From assembly GCF_000211475.1 (NCBI RefSeq), contig NC_015474.1, positions 1,612,001 to 1,676,000 on the forward strand: a DNA stretch of 64,000 bases, read 5' to 3'. Positions within the stretch are counted from its first letter, which is position 1, and each line of letters opens with the position of its first letter. The position numbers and the translations under genes are program-made. Under the pieces are notes generated by a model. That model had not been told where the DNA came from. It saw only the letters and a program-made list of their open reading frames with translations, and made no database searches. Source of the stretch: Pyrococcus sp. NA2 (lineage in GTDB: Archaea > Methanobacteriota_B > Thermococci > Thermococcales > Thermococcaceae). Positions 26,955 to 36,037 of this stretch are shown here, piece by piece.

Positions 26955-27020
26955 TTGAGATCACCAAATATGGAAAAGGTTTTTTGATATAAAAGTGATT
27001 GTTGAGTGGGGATAAGATTG

Positions 27021-27428
27021 GTGAGATACAAGGCCCTTTTAGAGGCTGTGAAGGTGAAGGGGGATTACGTGTTCTCAAGTAAAAGCGAGTTAATAGGGAT
27101 ATTGGCCTTTAAACTTAATATCATGAGCGTTAGTGAGGCTAAAGAACTCATTAAAGAGGCACTTGAAGAGGGGATAATTGAGGAGGGCCCAGAGGGTTTA
27201 GTTGTTCATACTGACCTGATAGAGGAAGAAGAGGAAAGGAAGGATTTATTTGGTGAGATGGTTGAACACATAGCAAAGGAACTTAACATTAGCGAACTTG
27301 AAGTTCTCGAAGGTATAGAAAGATTGCGAGAGAGATATGGCAATCTAGATAAAAAGATCCTTGCCTACCTTTATGGACTTGAAAAAGGAGTAGATATGAG
27401 CAGATTTAAAGAGGAACTCGAAGAATAG
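27021..27428 (+). CDS. DUF2240-like archaeal protein
   Basis: 135 aa, mostly helical and acidic (stretch IEEEEERKDLFGEM). N-terminal part (YVFSSKSELIGILAFKLNIMS in two pieces) resembles the archaeal DUF2240 family, which has a winged-helix look; the function is unknown. The start is uncertain: GTG 27021 fits GGGGAT upstream, but GTG 27006 and TTG 27018 are possible. Followed 11 bp later by a methyltransferase gene. Confidence 0.65.
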   Translation: MRYKALLEAVKVKGDYVFSSKSELIGILAFKLNIMSVSEAKELIKEALEEGIIEEGPEGLVVHTDLIEEEEERKDLFGEMVEHIAKELNISELEVLEGIERLRERYGNLDKKILAYLYGLEKGVDMSRFKEELEE

Positions 27429-27439
27429 GGGGTGAAAAA

Positions 27440-28354
27440 ATGCCAAAGATTAAACCATTTGAGGAGCACACTGAAAGATACGATAACTGGTTTGAAAGAC
27501 ACAAGTATGCTTATCTTAGCGAGCTTAATGCAATTAGAGAAATAATGCCGAGCAGGGACTGTGTCGAAGTTGGAGTTGGAACTGGTAGGTTTGCCGAACC
27601 CCTAGGGATAAAATTAGGTGTTGAACCCTCAAAGAAAATGGCAGAGATTGCCGAAAAGAGAGGAATAAAAGTCATTGAGGGAGTTGCTGAGAATTTACCA
27701 TTTCCCGACAATTCGCTTGATTGTATTTTGATGGTCACAACCATATGCTTCGTTGATGACCCCGAGAAGGCAATAAAAGAAGCTTATAGGGTTCTCAAGC
27801 CAGGAGGACACATAATTATTGGGTTCATAGATAGAGAAAGTGAAATTGGAAGGGAGTATGAAAGGAATAAAGAGAAGAGCGTATTTTACAGGGAGGCTAG
27901 GTTTTTCTCAACAAGAGAAATAATAGATCTACTCGAGAAATCTGGATTTAAAGTTGAAAGAATTGTTCAAACTCTCTTTCACCCCCTTAATGAGATAAAG
28001 GACATTGAGCCTGTCGAAGAAGGCTTTGGAAAGGGAAGTTTCGTTGGGATAAGAGCGAGAAAAAAGGATGTAAATGACATAGTTGAGGACGTCAAATCAC
28101 TCGCAAGAGAGGTTGGGGAAGAAGGCATAATTGAGACAATTGATAGGTTCATTAAACTCAACGAGGGTCTTGAGAAAACGAGGGGAGAGCACTTTGTGAA
28201 AGCAGGTATCTATGGATTTTTAGAGGGATTGTTAACGACGCTTAAACTTAAACATAACAATGATAACATAATAAAACTTCTGGACACTGTTAAAAGAATG
28301 AGAGAGCAGGAGGAGTATTTTCTAAGGAAGAGCAATCCACCAATTAGCGAATAG
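27440..28354 (+). CDS. SAM-dependent methyltransferase with helical C-terminal extension
   Basis: 304 aa. Residues 1-205 are a class I methyltransferase: CVEVGVGTGRFAEPL (SAM loop), GVEPS, GVAENLPFPDNSLD and RVLKPGGHIIIGFIDRE, close to UbiE/MenG-like enzymes. Residues about 210-304 are an extra, charged helical region (DIVEDVKSLAREVGEEG) that I do not recognise. The substrate is unknown. Ribosome site GGGGGTG, start ATG 27440. Confidence 0.83.
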   Translation: MPKIKPFEEHTERYDNWFERHKYAYLSELNAIREIMPSRDCVEVGVGTGRFAEPLGIKLGVEPSKKMAEIAEKRGIKVIEGVAENLPFPDNSLDCILMVTTICFVDDPEKAIKEAYRVLKPGGHIIIGFIDRESEIGREYERNKEKSVFYREARFFSTREIIDLLEKSGFKVERIVQTLFHPLNEIKDIEPVEEGFGKGSFVGIRARKKDVNDIVEDVKSLAREVGEEGIIETIDRFIKLNEGLEKTRGEHFVKAGIYGFLEGLLTTLKLKHNNDNIIKLLDTVKRMREQEEYFLRKSNPPISE

Positions 28355-28383
28355 AAATGTCTATAAATGGACTTGCCTAGATA

Positions 28384-29661
28384 ATGTTGATGAGAGCAAT
28401 AGGAGTAATAAGGAAATCGTGGCGAGAGAGAGTTAGTAGAGAGGAGTTTGAGGAATTATTAAAGAGTGCAGGTTATGAAGTTGTTGCAATGGTTGAACAA
28501 GTTCGAGAGGAGCATCCTAGGTATAACATAGGACCTGGAAAACTTGAGGAGGTAAAGAGGCTTGTGAGAGAGTTGAAACCGGATAAGGTTGTGTTCGCGA
28601 ATAGATTAACTCCTTCTCAAGCTTACAACCTCTGGAAGGAGCTTAGGATTGATATAATTGACAAGTGGCAACTTGTACTTGAGATATTCGAGAAAAGGGC
28701 CCATTCAAAAGAGGCAAAATTACAAGTTGAACTTGCAAACCTTCAATACGAGTTGCCTCTTGTCAAAGAAGCAATAAGAAGAATCAAGATGGGAGATAGA
28801 GCTGGATTCAAAGGTATGGGTGAGTACCAAGTTCACCAGTACTTCAAGCACATAAGGTATAGAATGGGGAAGATAAGAGAAGAGCTGGAAAAGATTAGAA
28901 GGGAAAGAGAAATTAGAAGGAAAAAGAGAACTGATGAAGGATTCGTTCTGGTTGCACTTGCAGGCTATACAAATGCCGGAAAATCAACGCTGCTAAATGC
29001 CTTGACAGGGGAAGAAGTTGAGGCTAAATCTCAAATGTTCACGACCCTGGACACGACTACTAGGAGGTTCAAGGTCAAGGGGAAAATGCTCCTGGTTACC
29101 GATACGGTAGGATTCATAGATGGCCTTCCTCCCTTCATAGTTGAAGCCTTTCACTCAACGCTTGAGGAAATTGTCAAGTCAGACATAATAATCCTAGTTC
29201 TTGATGGAAGCGAATCGTGGAAGGAAATCAGGAGAAAATTCTTTGCATCCCTAGATGTGCTTAGAGAGTTAAAGGCATTGGACAGACCAATGATAATTGC
29301 ACTAAATAAGGTTGACCTTATAAGTGAGGAAGATGCGAGAGAGAAGGAACTCCTCCTAAGGGAACTTGCCAACGGAAGGGCTGACGTAATTGGAGTTGCC
29401 AAGATATCAGCAAAGCTTGGGCATTTAAAGGAACTCTACGATCTAATAGAGAAGGCCCTATCTAAGCTACCGAAGTTCCAAAAATTCGAGATAAGAATAA
29501 ACGATCCATCTAAGTTAGGAAAGGTCATGGCAATGGTTCATTCAATGGGAGAACTCTTGGATGTTGAATACAGTGAAGAGACGAGAATAAAGGCTTACAT
29601 TCAGACTGGACTCATAAGAGAGTTAACGAAGCTTGGGGTAAGCGTTAGGAAGATAAGCTGA
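28384..29661 (+). CDS. hflX: GTPase HflX
   Basis: 425 aa. N-terminal HflX domain with RYNIGPGKLEEVKRL, a coiled-coil linker (EELEKIRREREIRRKKR) and the G domain: G1 GYTNAGKST (about residues 194-202), DTVGFIDGLPP (G3) and ALNKVD (G4). HflX binds the large ribosomal subunit and helps recycle or rescue ribosomes under stress. Two ATGs (28384 and 28390) are possible and neither has a strong ribosome site. The 3-prime end overlaps the convergent phosphate permease by 17 bp. Confidence 0.92.
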   Translation: MLMRAIGVIRKSWRERVSREEFEELLKSAGYEVVAMVEQVREEHPRYNIGPGKLEEVKRLVRELKPDKVVFANRLTPSQAYNLWKELRIDIIDKWQLVLEIFEKRAHSKEAKLQVELANLQYELPLVKEAIRRIKMGDRAGFKGMGEYQVHQYFKHIRYRMGKIREELEKIRREREIRRKKRTDEGFVLVALAGYTNAGKSTLLNALTGEEVEAKSQMFTTLDTTTRRFKVKGKMLLVTDTVGFIDGLPPFIVEAFHSTLEEIVKSDIIILVLDGSESWKEIRRKFFASLDVLRELKALDRPMIIALNKVDLISEEDAREKELLLRELANGRADVIGVAKISAKLGHLKELYDLIEKALSKLPKFQKFEIRINDPSKLGKVMAMVHSMGELLDVEYSEETRIKAYIQTGLIRELTKLGVSVRKIS

Positions 29662-30610
29662 GAAGTCCAAATGCAAGGAACAGCTTTCCAAGAGAGTAAC
29701 CAAGGATCGCTCCACCTAAGGGCGTTGCAGCCCAGCTAATAACAATTTCTTTCAGCGTTTTAGTTTTAAACCCCTCACCTGCCGCGAGTCCTGCTCCCAT
29801 TACACCTCCAACTATCGCTTGACTTGAACTTACTGGAAGTCCAAAATAATTTGCAAGACTCACTGAGATTGCCGAACCAAATTGAGCTGAAAATGCCGAA
29901 ATTGGACCCAATGCTGTTATCTTTTTTCCCACAGTGTACATTACAGGGTAACTAAATGTTAAGCTACCTATGGCTAGGCTTAATGCCCCAAATATTCCGG
30001 CGTGAAATGAACTCAATACTCCAGCTCCAACTAGGGGAGCAACTGCATTTGCAACCTCGTTTGAGCCGAAGTTAAATGCTATATAAGATCCTCCTGAAAT
30101 TGCCATCCACTTGTAAAGTATCTCGAGTCGTCTAATACCCTTTATCCTCCTAAAAACCTTTGAATAAAACTTGTAAAGTAGGAATGCAAAAATTCCGGAA
30201 AGTATAGGAGACATTATCCAGGCGAGCACTATCCTTGTAAGAATGCTCCAATTGATTTTGACCCCCAAGGCTAAACCAGTGCCAATCATTCCTCCAATCA
30301 GAACTTGAGTTACGGAGGTTGGCAATCCCTTAATTGTTCCTATTGTAACTAGAACCCCGGCCGAGAGAAAAATTAGAACGGCCATGTCAGGTGTCATAGT
30401 TGGTATTACCTTTTTGCCAACGGTTTCCATTACCTTTCCTCCACCCAAGCAGGATCCAAGGATGGCGAAAATACCCATGATGAAAACTGCCTGCCTAAAA
30501 CTCAGAATCTCCGAACCAACAGCAGTTCCCATAGCACTTCCAGATCCATTCGCACCTATGTTCCAGCTTATGTAAAAGGCTATTGCAATTAGAACCAACG
30601 CTAATTCCAT
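29645..30610 (-). CDS. pitA: Inorganic phosphate transporter, PiT family
   Basis: 321 aa with about ten membrane segments and the two PiT signature repeats: GANGSGSAMGTAVGSEIL near the N-terminus and FGSNEVANAVAPLVGAG in the middle. Imports phosphate with H+ or Na+. Short members of this size are normal in archaea. A small winged-helix gene lies 35 bp upstream on the same strand and may regulate it. Confidence 0.9.
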   Translation of the reverse strand: MELALVLIAIAFYISWNIGANGSGSAMGTAVGSEILSFRQAVFIMGIFAILGSCLGGGKVMETVGKKVIPTMTPDMAVLIFLSAGVLVTIGTIKGLPTSVTQVLIGGMIGTGLALGVKINWSILTRIVLAWIMSPILSGIFAFLLYKFYSKVFRRIKGIRRLEILYKWMAISGGSYIAFNFGSNEVANAVAPLVGAGVLSSFHAGIFGALSLAIGSLTFSYPVMYTVGKKITALGPISAFSAQFGSAISVSLANYFGLPVSSSQAIVGGVMGAGLAAGEGFKTKTLKEIVISWAATPLGGAILGYSLGKLFLAFGLLSLSS

Positions 30611-30645
30611 TTAATCACCTTTAAAAGTGTAGAAAGTAAAGGGGT

Positions 30646-30915
30646 TTAAAAAGAGTAATCATTCATCGTCTTTGCTCTAACGGTGATCTCCTTATTATAT
30701 ATTATTTCAACCAAACCGTCATCTTCAAGTTTTTTAAGGGTTTGAAGAAGTCTCGGCATAGGGGTTTCTAGTTCAGAACTAAGCTTCTTCAAGGTTATGG
30801 CCTTCTTCTTTGTGGCCAAAACCTTGTACACAAACTCTTTGGAGTGCATATAGGACACCAAATAATAATACCCAAACGTCTTAATTAATGTTTCTTGGTC
30901 ATTATTGTTCACCAA
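30646..30915 (-). CDS. Small winged-helix transcriptional regulator
   Basis: 89 aa. Residues 30-80 form a winged helix (ITLKKLSSELETPMPRLLQTLKKLEDDGLVEI). Likely DNA-binding; target unknown. It stands directly before the phosphate permease, so a link to phosphate uptake is possible but only by position. The start is uncertain (TTG 30915 or GTG 30912); GGTGA sits right at the start. It overlaps the upstream lipoprotein gene by 14 bp. Confidence 0.65.
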   Translation of the reverse strand: MVNNNDQETLIKTFGYYYLVSYMHSKEFVYKVLATKKKAITLKKLSSELETPMPRLLQTLKKLEDDGLVEIIYNKEITVRAKTMNDYSF

Positions 30916-31402
30916 GCTTAAACCATGATGTCAAATTCCCTATTATCTTAGTTTCATTCCCTGGAATTATAAATTGGCCACTTGAAATTATGAGGATAAC
31001 TCCATTGTCCTTCATAGCCTCCTTGACTATTCTGGGGATTACCTTCGGATCTATCTCTCCTTCAACTATCGCGTATAACTTGTTATCATAGAATATCCCG
31101 ATTAAGGGAACGCCTGTAATCTTCAATGTTGTTGCAAAGTTCAAGTAGAATTCGTAAGCTTTTTTGTTCTCCCTTAGCTCATAGAAGGTCAGGCTTCCAT
31201 TACCATAATACTCTGGAAGGAGTCTCTTCATCTTTTGACAATGGGGACAAGTGTTAACCCCGAACATATAGAAGTGGAACTTCTCCTTCTCTAGACCTTC
31301 AAGCCAACTTTCTGTTTTAGTTTGAGTCGGAGTATTACTCGATAGGCACCCGAGGGATGAAGTAAGTAAAATTAGGAGGATAACTGTAAAGGCCTTCCTC
31401 AT
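30902..31402 (-). CDS. Lipoprotein with thioredoxin-like fold
   Basis: 166 aa. Signal with lipobox SLGC (Cys19), so it is anchored outside the membrane. The mature domain has FGVNTCPHCQKMKRLLPEY, a CPHC redox site as in DsbA/thioredoxin-like proteins, and a cis-Pro loop TGVPLIG. Probably a thiol oxidoreductase acting on exported proteins. Same strand as its neighbours, 3 bp downstream of the gene at 31406. Confidence 0.8.
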   Translation of the reverse strand: MRKAFTVILLILLTSSLGCLSSNTPTQTKTESWLEGLEKEKFHFYMFGVNTCPHCQKMKRLLPEYYGNGSLTFYELRENKKAYEFYLNFATTLKITGVPLIGIFYDNKLYAIVEGEIDPKVIPRIVKEAMKDNGVILIISSGQFIIPGNETKIIGNLTSWFKLGEQ

Positions 31403-31405
31403 CTT

Positions 31406-31819
31406 TTAGCCCCTCTTAATTTTCTCCTTTTCCTTTAATACTTTTCCCATCTGGAGAAAATCCAATAGATTTCTTGCCTTCATAATTCTCTTTAGTTCAA
31501 AATAGGCCAAGTTCCCATCACAGTTCTCTACGTATTCAATACCTGCCTCCTCAAGAATGAACTTCATGATTCCAAATGCATACACGGCCTTTTTACCCTC
31601 GACTTCCACAGCGATAAATGGTCTCTGTCTAACCCCTACTATCACATCAAAGTTTAGGCCATCGCAAATGTCGACGTCTATGAAACTTATCTTTTCTCCT
31701 GTTCTGGTTTTCCTAGAGAAGGAAGTTGAAAATCTCTCTTGAAGCTTTTTAATCACTTCTAAAACCTTCTCATACTGGTCTTCATTTAACTCTTCTCTTA
31801 TTCTAAGCCTCTCTATCAT
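31406..31819 (-). CDS. Hypothetical protein, 137 aa
   Basis: Soluble protein. The stretch ISFIDVDICDGLNFDVIVGVRQRPFIAVEV (in three pieces) suggests a compact alpha/beta domain, with a Glu/Lys-rich end. No family recognised. ATG 31819 follows GGGGGCTGGGAG, which makes this start secure. The first gene of a four-gene run ending with the phosphate permease. Confidence 0.7.
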   Translation of the reverse strand: MIERLRIREELNEDQYEKVLEVIKKLQERFSTSFSRKTRTGEKISFIDVDICDGLNFDVIVGVRQRPFIAVEVEGKKAVYAFGIMKFILEEAGIEYVENCDGNLAYFELKRIMKARNLLDFLQMGKVLKEKEKIKRG

Positions 31820-31835
31820 TCTCCCAGCCCCCACC

Positions 31836-31843
31836 TTTAAAAG
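31836..31843 (+). promoter_or_regulatory. TATA-like box before the RNA candidate
   Basis: CTTTAAAA-type box about 25-28 bases before the putative RNA start near 31866. Confidence 0.35.
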
Positions 31844-31865
31844 ATCTCTTGCATACTTAAGTTTA

Positions 31866-31928
31866 GCCGATGACGAAGGTGGGCACTCTCCGATTTGATG
31901 AGGATGTGGGGCGAGGAGCCAGAGGCTA
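31866..31928 (+). ncRNA. Candidate C/D-like small RNA
   Basis: AGCC and GGCT would close a terminal stem around GATGACGA, an internal CCGA-TT-TGATGA and a final CCAGA. This is the layout C / D-prime / C-prime / D of an archaeal C/D box sRNA, with a good C-prime box but degenerate others. GC-rich in an intergenic gap between divergent genes, with a TATA-like box at the right distance. Confidence 0.35.
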
Positions 31929-31971
31929 CCTTTATAACACCCTTCTTTTTATAGAGCATTAGGTGAGCCGA

Positions 31972-33027
31972 ATGAAAACTGAGAGAGCTAAGGAGATATT
32001 GCTCCAACTACTGAAGATACCATCTCCCTCAGGAAGGGAGGATAGAATAGCACTCTATATTATGGAATTCCTCCATAAACTGGACTATGACGTTCACATT
32101 GAGAGCGATGGTGAGGTGATAGACCTAGTCGTGAATCCTGAAGCTGAACTATTCTTTGAGGTTCATATGGATACAATAGAACCGAGGGCTGAACCCTTCG
32201 TAAGAGGAAACATAGTCTATGGAACGGGAGCGAGTGATATAAAGGGTGGAATAGCCTCTATTCTATTAATGCTTGAGCAACTAAGAAAGGAGAAAAAGGA
32301 TTTAAACGTTGGAATAGTCTTTGTCAGCGACGAAGAAAAAGGAGGGAAAGGTTCTGCTCTCTTTATGGAACGTTATAAGCCAAAAATGGCAATAGTGCTT
32401 GAGCCAACAGATCTAGAGGTTCACATTGCTCATGCTGGAAACATAGAGGCTTATTTTGAAGTGGATGGAAAAGAGGCCCACGGAGCATGTCCTGAGAGTG
32501 GAGTGAATGCAATCGAGCAGGTCTTTGAAATGCTTAGAGAGCTCAAAGAGTTAGAACCTTTCAAAGTTAAGGGGAAGTACTTCGATCCACACATAGGAAT
32601 TCAGGAGTTGATCTGTGAGAACCCCTACTACCTAATTCCGGCCTTATGTAAGGGTAGACTCGAGGCTAGACTGCTACCTGAGCAGGAAGTTGAGGATGTT
32701 CTGGACTTAATTGACCCAATTCTGGATGAATACACGGTAAGATACGAATACACGGAGATATGGGATGGTTATGAGCTAAGCGAGGATGAGGAGATAGTTC
32801 AAATAGCGAAGAGGGCAATGGAAAAAGTTGGCCTAGACGAGTTCGGGGCTATGAGGAGCTGGACAGATGCGATAAACTTTACCTACAATGGAACCAAGAC
32901 GATAGTATTTGGCCCAGGGAACCTTGATATATCTCACACCAAGAATGAAAGAATAGATGTGAGAGACGTCGTCAAGGCCAGCGAATTTCTACTTGCGGTT
33001 AATGATATATTCGAAAGAACAAGTTAA
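31972..33027 (+). CDS. M20-family deacylase/peptidase (ArgE/DapE-like)
   Basis: 351 aa. Di-metal ligands of the M20 family: FFEVHMDTIEP (HxD), GTGASDIKGG (Asp), SDEEKGGKG (Glu-Glu), LEPTDLEVH and the C-terminal ISHTKNE (His). Removes an acyl group from an amino acid or cleaves a small peptide; relatives include acetylornithine, acetyl-lysine and succinyl-diaminopimelate deacylases. No amino acid biosynthesis genes are adjacent, so the substrate is open. ATG 31972 is used because TTAGGTGAGC precedes it. Confidence 0.85.
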   Translation: MKTERAKEILLQLLKIPSPSGREDRIALYIMEFLHKLDYDVHIESDGEVIDLVVNPEAELFFEVHMDTIEPRAEPFVRGNIVYGTGASDIKGGIASILLMLEQLRKEKKDLNVGIVFVSDEEKGGKGSALFMERYKPKMAIVLEPTDLEVHIAHAGNIEAYFEVDGKEAHGACPESGVNAIEQVFEMLRELKELEPFKVKGKYFDPHIGIQELICENPYYLIPALCKGRLEARLLPEQEVEDVLDLIDPILDEYTVRYEYTEIWDGYELSEDEEIVQIAKRAMEKVGLDEFGAMRSWTDAINFTYNGTKTIVFGPGNLDISHTKNERIDVRDVVKASEFLLAVNDIFERTS

Positions 33028-33062
33028 ACACATCCTCTCAAATTTTTCAAATCGGTGAAAGA

Positions 33063-33260
33063 GTGAATGTAGTCAGCTACAGTGCAAAGATAGTGACGTT
33101 GTTTGTCTTGCCAGGTCTTATTTGTCACCCCAATAGTCGACGATTTAGAGACAGTCGAGGCGCTGTTGAATATCTTTGGACATCTCTTGCTTATGCAATG
33201 AAGAAAAAATGAGCCTGTGAATGACAGGAAGTGGGGAGGATCGGTTAGTTAAAGGAAAAG
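33063..33260 (+). other. Gap with possible coding remnant and hairpin
   Basis: A 49-codon frame from GTG 33063 to about 33212 (start VNVVSYSAKIVTL) has no ribosome site and no family match. Downstream, CCTGT-GAATG-ACAGG followed by GTGGGGAGGATCGG forms a hairpin that faintly recalls the tnpB tails elsewhere in the window. Probably decayed DNA. Confidence 0.25.
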
Positions 33261-33269
33261 AAGTTAATA

Positions 33270-34610
33270 TCAGAGGAGTAGCCTAAGCTTGTCAAGAACA
33301 TCCCTAGGATCCTTGCCAAAGATAAGGATCATGGGCTCCTTACCAACATCTCCCAAGTGATAGATCACATCAGGCCTCTCGTTGATTCTCTTGATTGCAG
33401 TTTCAATTCCCCAGGGGATCGTTGCACCTTCCCTCTCCTTAACTTCAGGTGGCTCTTCCTTCCTATCGTAGAAGGAAACCTTTAATCCTTTCTTCCTGGC
33501 TAAATTCACTAACTCCTTGGAGTACCTTATGTTAATTGCACTCCTGTACTCGGGATAGAACCTCATGTAAGTTAGGATTGCCCTAGCAAGGTGGTCACTT
33601 GCTCCAAACTCAACGGGACCAACAGCCCTTACTGAGTTTCCATACCTCACTATCCTTCCCTTAACTCCAGCAACATCCTTGGTGGTTCTTGCATACGGAA
33701 GCGGAAGGGAATAGACGAAGTTCGTTCCAACCTCCGGTATCAACTTTACCGGATTCATTATCTCAAACTCTTTAACTGCCTTGCTTAGCTCCTCATATAT
33801 TCTCCACTTTTCGGCGGGAATCTCGATCCATGCTGACTGATTAACTGGGCAGTGACCCTTTCCTATTCTATGACCAGTAGCTATTCCAAGGGTTATGAAT
33901 TGCTTTGCTATCTCTATTGCTTCTTCAAGCTCAAAACCTTTGGCTAAATTTGCTGTTATCGCTGCAGAGAAGCTACAACCAGTCCCATGCGTACATCCTT
34001 CAACTTTAGGAGCCCTATAGAGTTTGTATGAGCCGTTATGATATAGAACGTCTATGGCTTCTTCACCCTCTATGTGACCACCCTTAACTATTACAGCCTT
34101 AGCTCCAGTTTCTTCAGCTATCTTCTTTGCAGCTTTTTTAGCATCTTCAATTGTTCTTATCTTCATTCTACTCAACTTTTCAGCCTCAAATCTATTTGGG
34201 GTAACCAATGTTGCAAGAGGGAGGATGTATTTTACCAGAGCATCAACTGCATCTTCCCTTAGAAGTGGAGCACCGCTCTTAGCTATCATCACTGGATCGA
34301 CGACAAGTGGAAAGTCATAATTTTTAACGGTCTTTGCAACGGCCTTTATTATCTCAGCATTACTGAGCATTCCCGTCTTTGCAGCATCAACACCAATGTC
34401 CTCCGCAACGGCTTTGATCTGCTCCGCTACAACCTCCGGAGGTATATCATGGATCGCAGTTACAGCCTGAGTGTTCTGAGCTGTGACCGAAGTTATCGCC
34501 ACCAGTCCATGAACTCCAAAGGCCGTGAAAGTCTTTAGATCAGCCTCTATACCTGCTCCTCCCCCACTATCGCTTCCAGCTATCGTTAAAGCAGTTTTAA
34601 CGAGCCTCAT
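33270..34610 (-). CDS. thiDN: HMP/HMP-P kinase fused to ThiN thiamin-phosphate synthase
   Basis: 446 aa fusion. Residues 1-260 are ThiD (TIAGSDSGGGAGIEADLKTF, VTAQNTQAV, DPVMIAKSG, GTGCSFSAAITANLAKG): phosphorylates hydroxymethylpyrimidine to the diphosphate. Residues about 262-446 are ThiN (MNPVKLIPEVGTNFVYSLP, GRIVRYGNSVRAVGPVEFGASDHLARA in parts), which joins HMP-PP and thiazole phosphate to thiamin phosphate in archaea. The last gene of the operon, overlapping thiE by 4 bp. Note the redundancy with ThiE. Confidence 0.93.
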   Translation of the reverse strand: MRLVKTALTIAGSDSGGGAGIEADLKTFTAFGVHGLVAITSVTAQNTQAVTAIHDIPPEVVAEQIKAVAEDIGVDAAKTGMLSNAEIIKAVAKTVKNYDFPLVVDPVMIAKSGAPLLREDAVDALVKYILPLATLVTPNRFEAEKLSRMKIRTIEDAKKAAKKIAEETGAKAVIVKGGHIEGEEAIDVLYHNGSYKLYRAPKVEGCTHGTGCSFSAAITANLAKGFELEEAIEIAKQFITLGIATGHRIGKGHCPVNQSAWIEIPAEKWRIYEELSKAVKEFEIMNPVKLIPEVGTNFVYSLPLPYARTTKDVAGVKGRIVRYGNSVRAVGPVEFGASDHLARAILTYMRFYPEYRSAINIRYSKELVNLARKKGLKVSFYDRKEEPPEVKEREGATIPWGIETAIKRINERPDVIYHLGDVGKEPMILIFGKDPRDVLDKLRLLL

Positions 34611-35230
34611 CCTAACACCTCCTCAACAATTTTTCTTAACTCTTGAGTAGCCCTCCTAACATCTTCAGCCCCCATAACTGCAGAGATAACTGCAATTCCA
34701 CTAACTCCAGTTAGAAGGACATCTCTAGCATTCCCAGCGTTGATACCTCCAATTGCAACCACCGGTATTCTTACGGCCCTAACTATTTCTTTCAATCCAT
34801 CAAGTCCTATCACCTTCACATCCCTCTTAGTTTTGGTTGGAAATACAGATCCAGCTCCCAAGTAGTCAGCCCCCATCCTTTCGGCCTTCAAGGCTTCTTC
34901 AAGGGAATAAACTGAAGCACCTATAATTAGATTTGGCGCGATCTCCCTTGCAATCTCTATTGGCATGTCTTCGGGACCTAGCTGTACGCCATCCGCATTT
35001 ACCGCCAATGCAACGTCGATTCTATCATCGACGAAGAATAGTGCATCGTATTCATTTGTTAGCTTTCTTATCTCCTTCCCAATTTCGTACATTTCCCTGG
35101 TTGAAGCGTCTTTAATCCTCAGTTGTATCGCCGTAGCACCCCCTTCCAAGGCCTGTTTGACACTCTCAATTTCAGGTTTAAGCCTTCTATCGGTTATTGT
35201 ATATAGCTTGAGTTTTTCTCTAAGGCCCAA
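34607..35230 (-). CDS. thiE: Thiamin-phosphate synthase ThiE
   Basis: 207 aa, complete. TIM barrel with LYTITDRRL, AIQLRIKDA, FFVDDRIDVALAVNADGVQLGPEDMP in parts, and IPVVAIGGINAGN (phosphate loop). Joins HMP-PP and HET-P. Starts with TTG 35230 and overlaps the end of thiM by 11 bp; stop overlaps thiDN by 4 bp. The same reaction is predicted for the ThiN domain encoded next. Confidence 0.93.
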   Translation of the reverse strand: MGLREKLKLYTITDRRLKPEIESVKQALEGGATAIQLRIKDASTREMYEIGKEIRKLTNEYDALFFVDDRIDVALAVNADGVQLGPEDMPIEIAREIAPNLIIGASVYSLEEALKAERMGADYLGAGSVFPTKTKRDVKVIGLDGLKEIVRAVRIPVVAIGGINAGNARDVLLTGVSGIAVISAVMGAEDVRRATQELRKIVEEVLG

Positions 35231-36017
35231 CTTCCCTCACCTTTGCATACTCCATTATAACTTCTCCATTAATCCTGTAGAGCCAGTCATATAGCTTCAC
35301 ATGGAAGCTTCCAGGATATTTAGCCTCTTCATAAGCTTTCTCTGCTGCAATTCCAAAAACTGTTAAAGCTGAAACTGCGGCCTTCAGAGGATCCGTTACA
35401 GCCACAAATGCTCCAGTTATCGCTGAAACAATGCACCCGGTTCCAGTCACCCTTCCAAGCATTTCATGGCCGTTATATACGGCAAAGATCTTATTACCAT
35501 CACTCACGTAATCAACTTTTCCCGTTACAGCCACGACAGTATTGAATTCTTTTGAGGCAGCAAATGAAATTTCTTTTGCCATTCTTTCATCGTAACTAGC
35601 GGAGTCCACACCTCTAGTCTTCCCATGTTCTCCCAGTAGTGCGGATATCTCTCCAAAGTTCCCCTTAAGAATTGCAACTCCAATGTCTAATATCTTTCTA
35701 GAGACCTCTGTCCTAAATTTTGTTGCCCCAGCCCCAACCGGATCCAAAACAACCGGCTTGTCAAGTTCCTTGGCTATTTTTGCAGCTTTGATCATCGATT
35801 TCTTCCAAGAAGAGTCCAATGTTCCTATATTTATCACAACGGCATCCGCTATCCTTATCATCTCCTCGAGCTCCTCTTCCGCATGTGCCATGACAGGCGA
35901 AGCTCCCAAGGCAAGGAGAGCGTTTGCGGTTGTGTTCATAACCACGAAGTTCGTTATATTGTGAACTAGAGGTCTTCTATCCCTGACCCTTTCCAGGGAA
36001 TCAATCACAAACTTCAA
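35220..36017 (-). CDS. thiM: Hydroxyethylthiazole kinase ThiM
   Basis: 265 aa, complete. Ribokinase-like fold with PLVHNITNFVVMNTTANALLALGASPVM (in parts), LDPVGAGATKFR, ILKGNFGEI and RVTGTGCIVSAITGAF (anion hole and catalytic base). Phosphorylates salvaged thiazole alcohol. The start codon is TTG 36017 behind an unusually strong ribosome site GGAGGTGATA. The 50 bases before it contain a TnpB-tail relic on the opposite strand. Confidence 0.93.
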   Translation of the reverse strand: MKFVIDSLERVRDRRPLVHNITNFVVMNTTANALLALGASPVMAHAEEELEEMIRIADAVVINIGTLDSSWKKSMIKAAKIAKELDKPVVLDPVGAGATKFRTEVSRKILDIGVAILKGNFGEISALLGEHGKTRGVDSASYDERMAKEISFAASKEFNTVVAVTGKVDYVSDGNKIFAVYNGHEMLGRVTGTGCIVSAITGAFVAVTDPLKAAVSALTVFGIAAEKAYEEAKYPGSFHVKLYDWLYRINGEVIMEYAKVREVGP

Positions 36018-36037
36018 GGTATCACCTCCTTGCGGGT

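Noticed and set aside
36018-36037. TPP riboswitch before thiM
   Set aside because: The spacer is too short and none of the conserved TPP-riboswitch core (CUGAGA, ACCUGA) is present.
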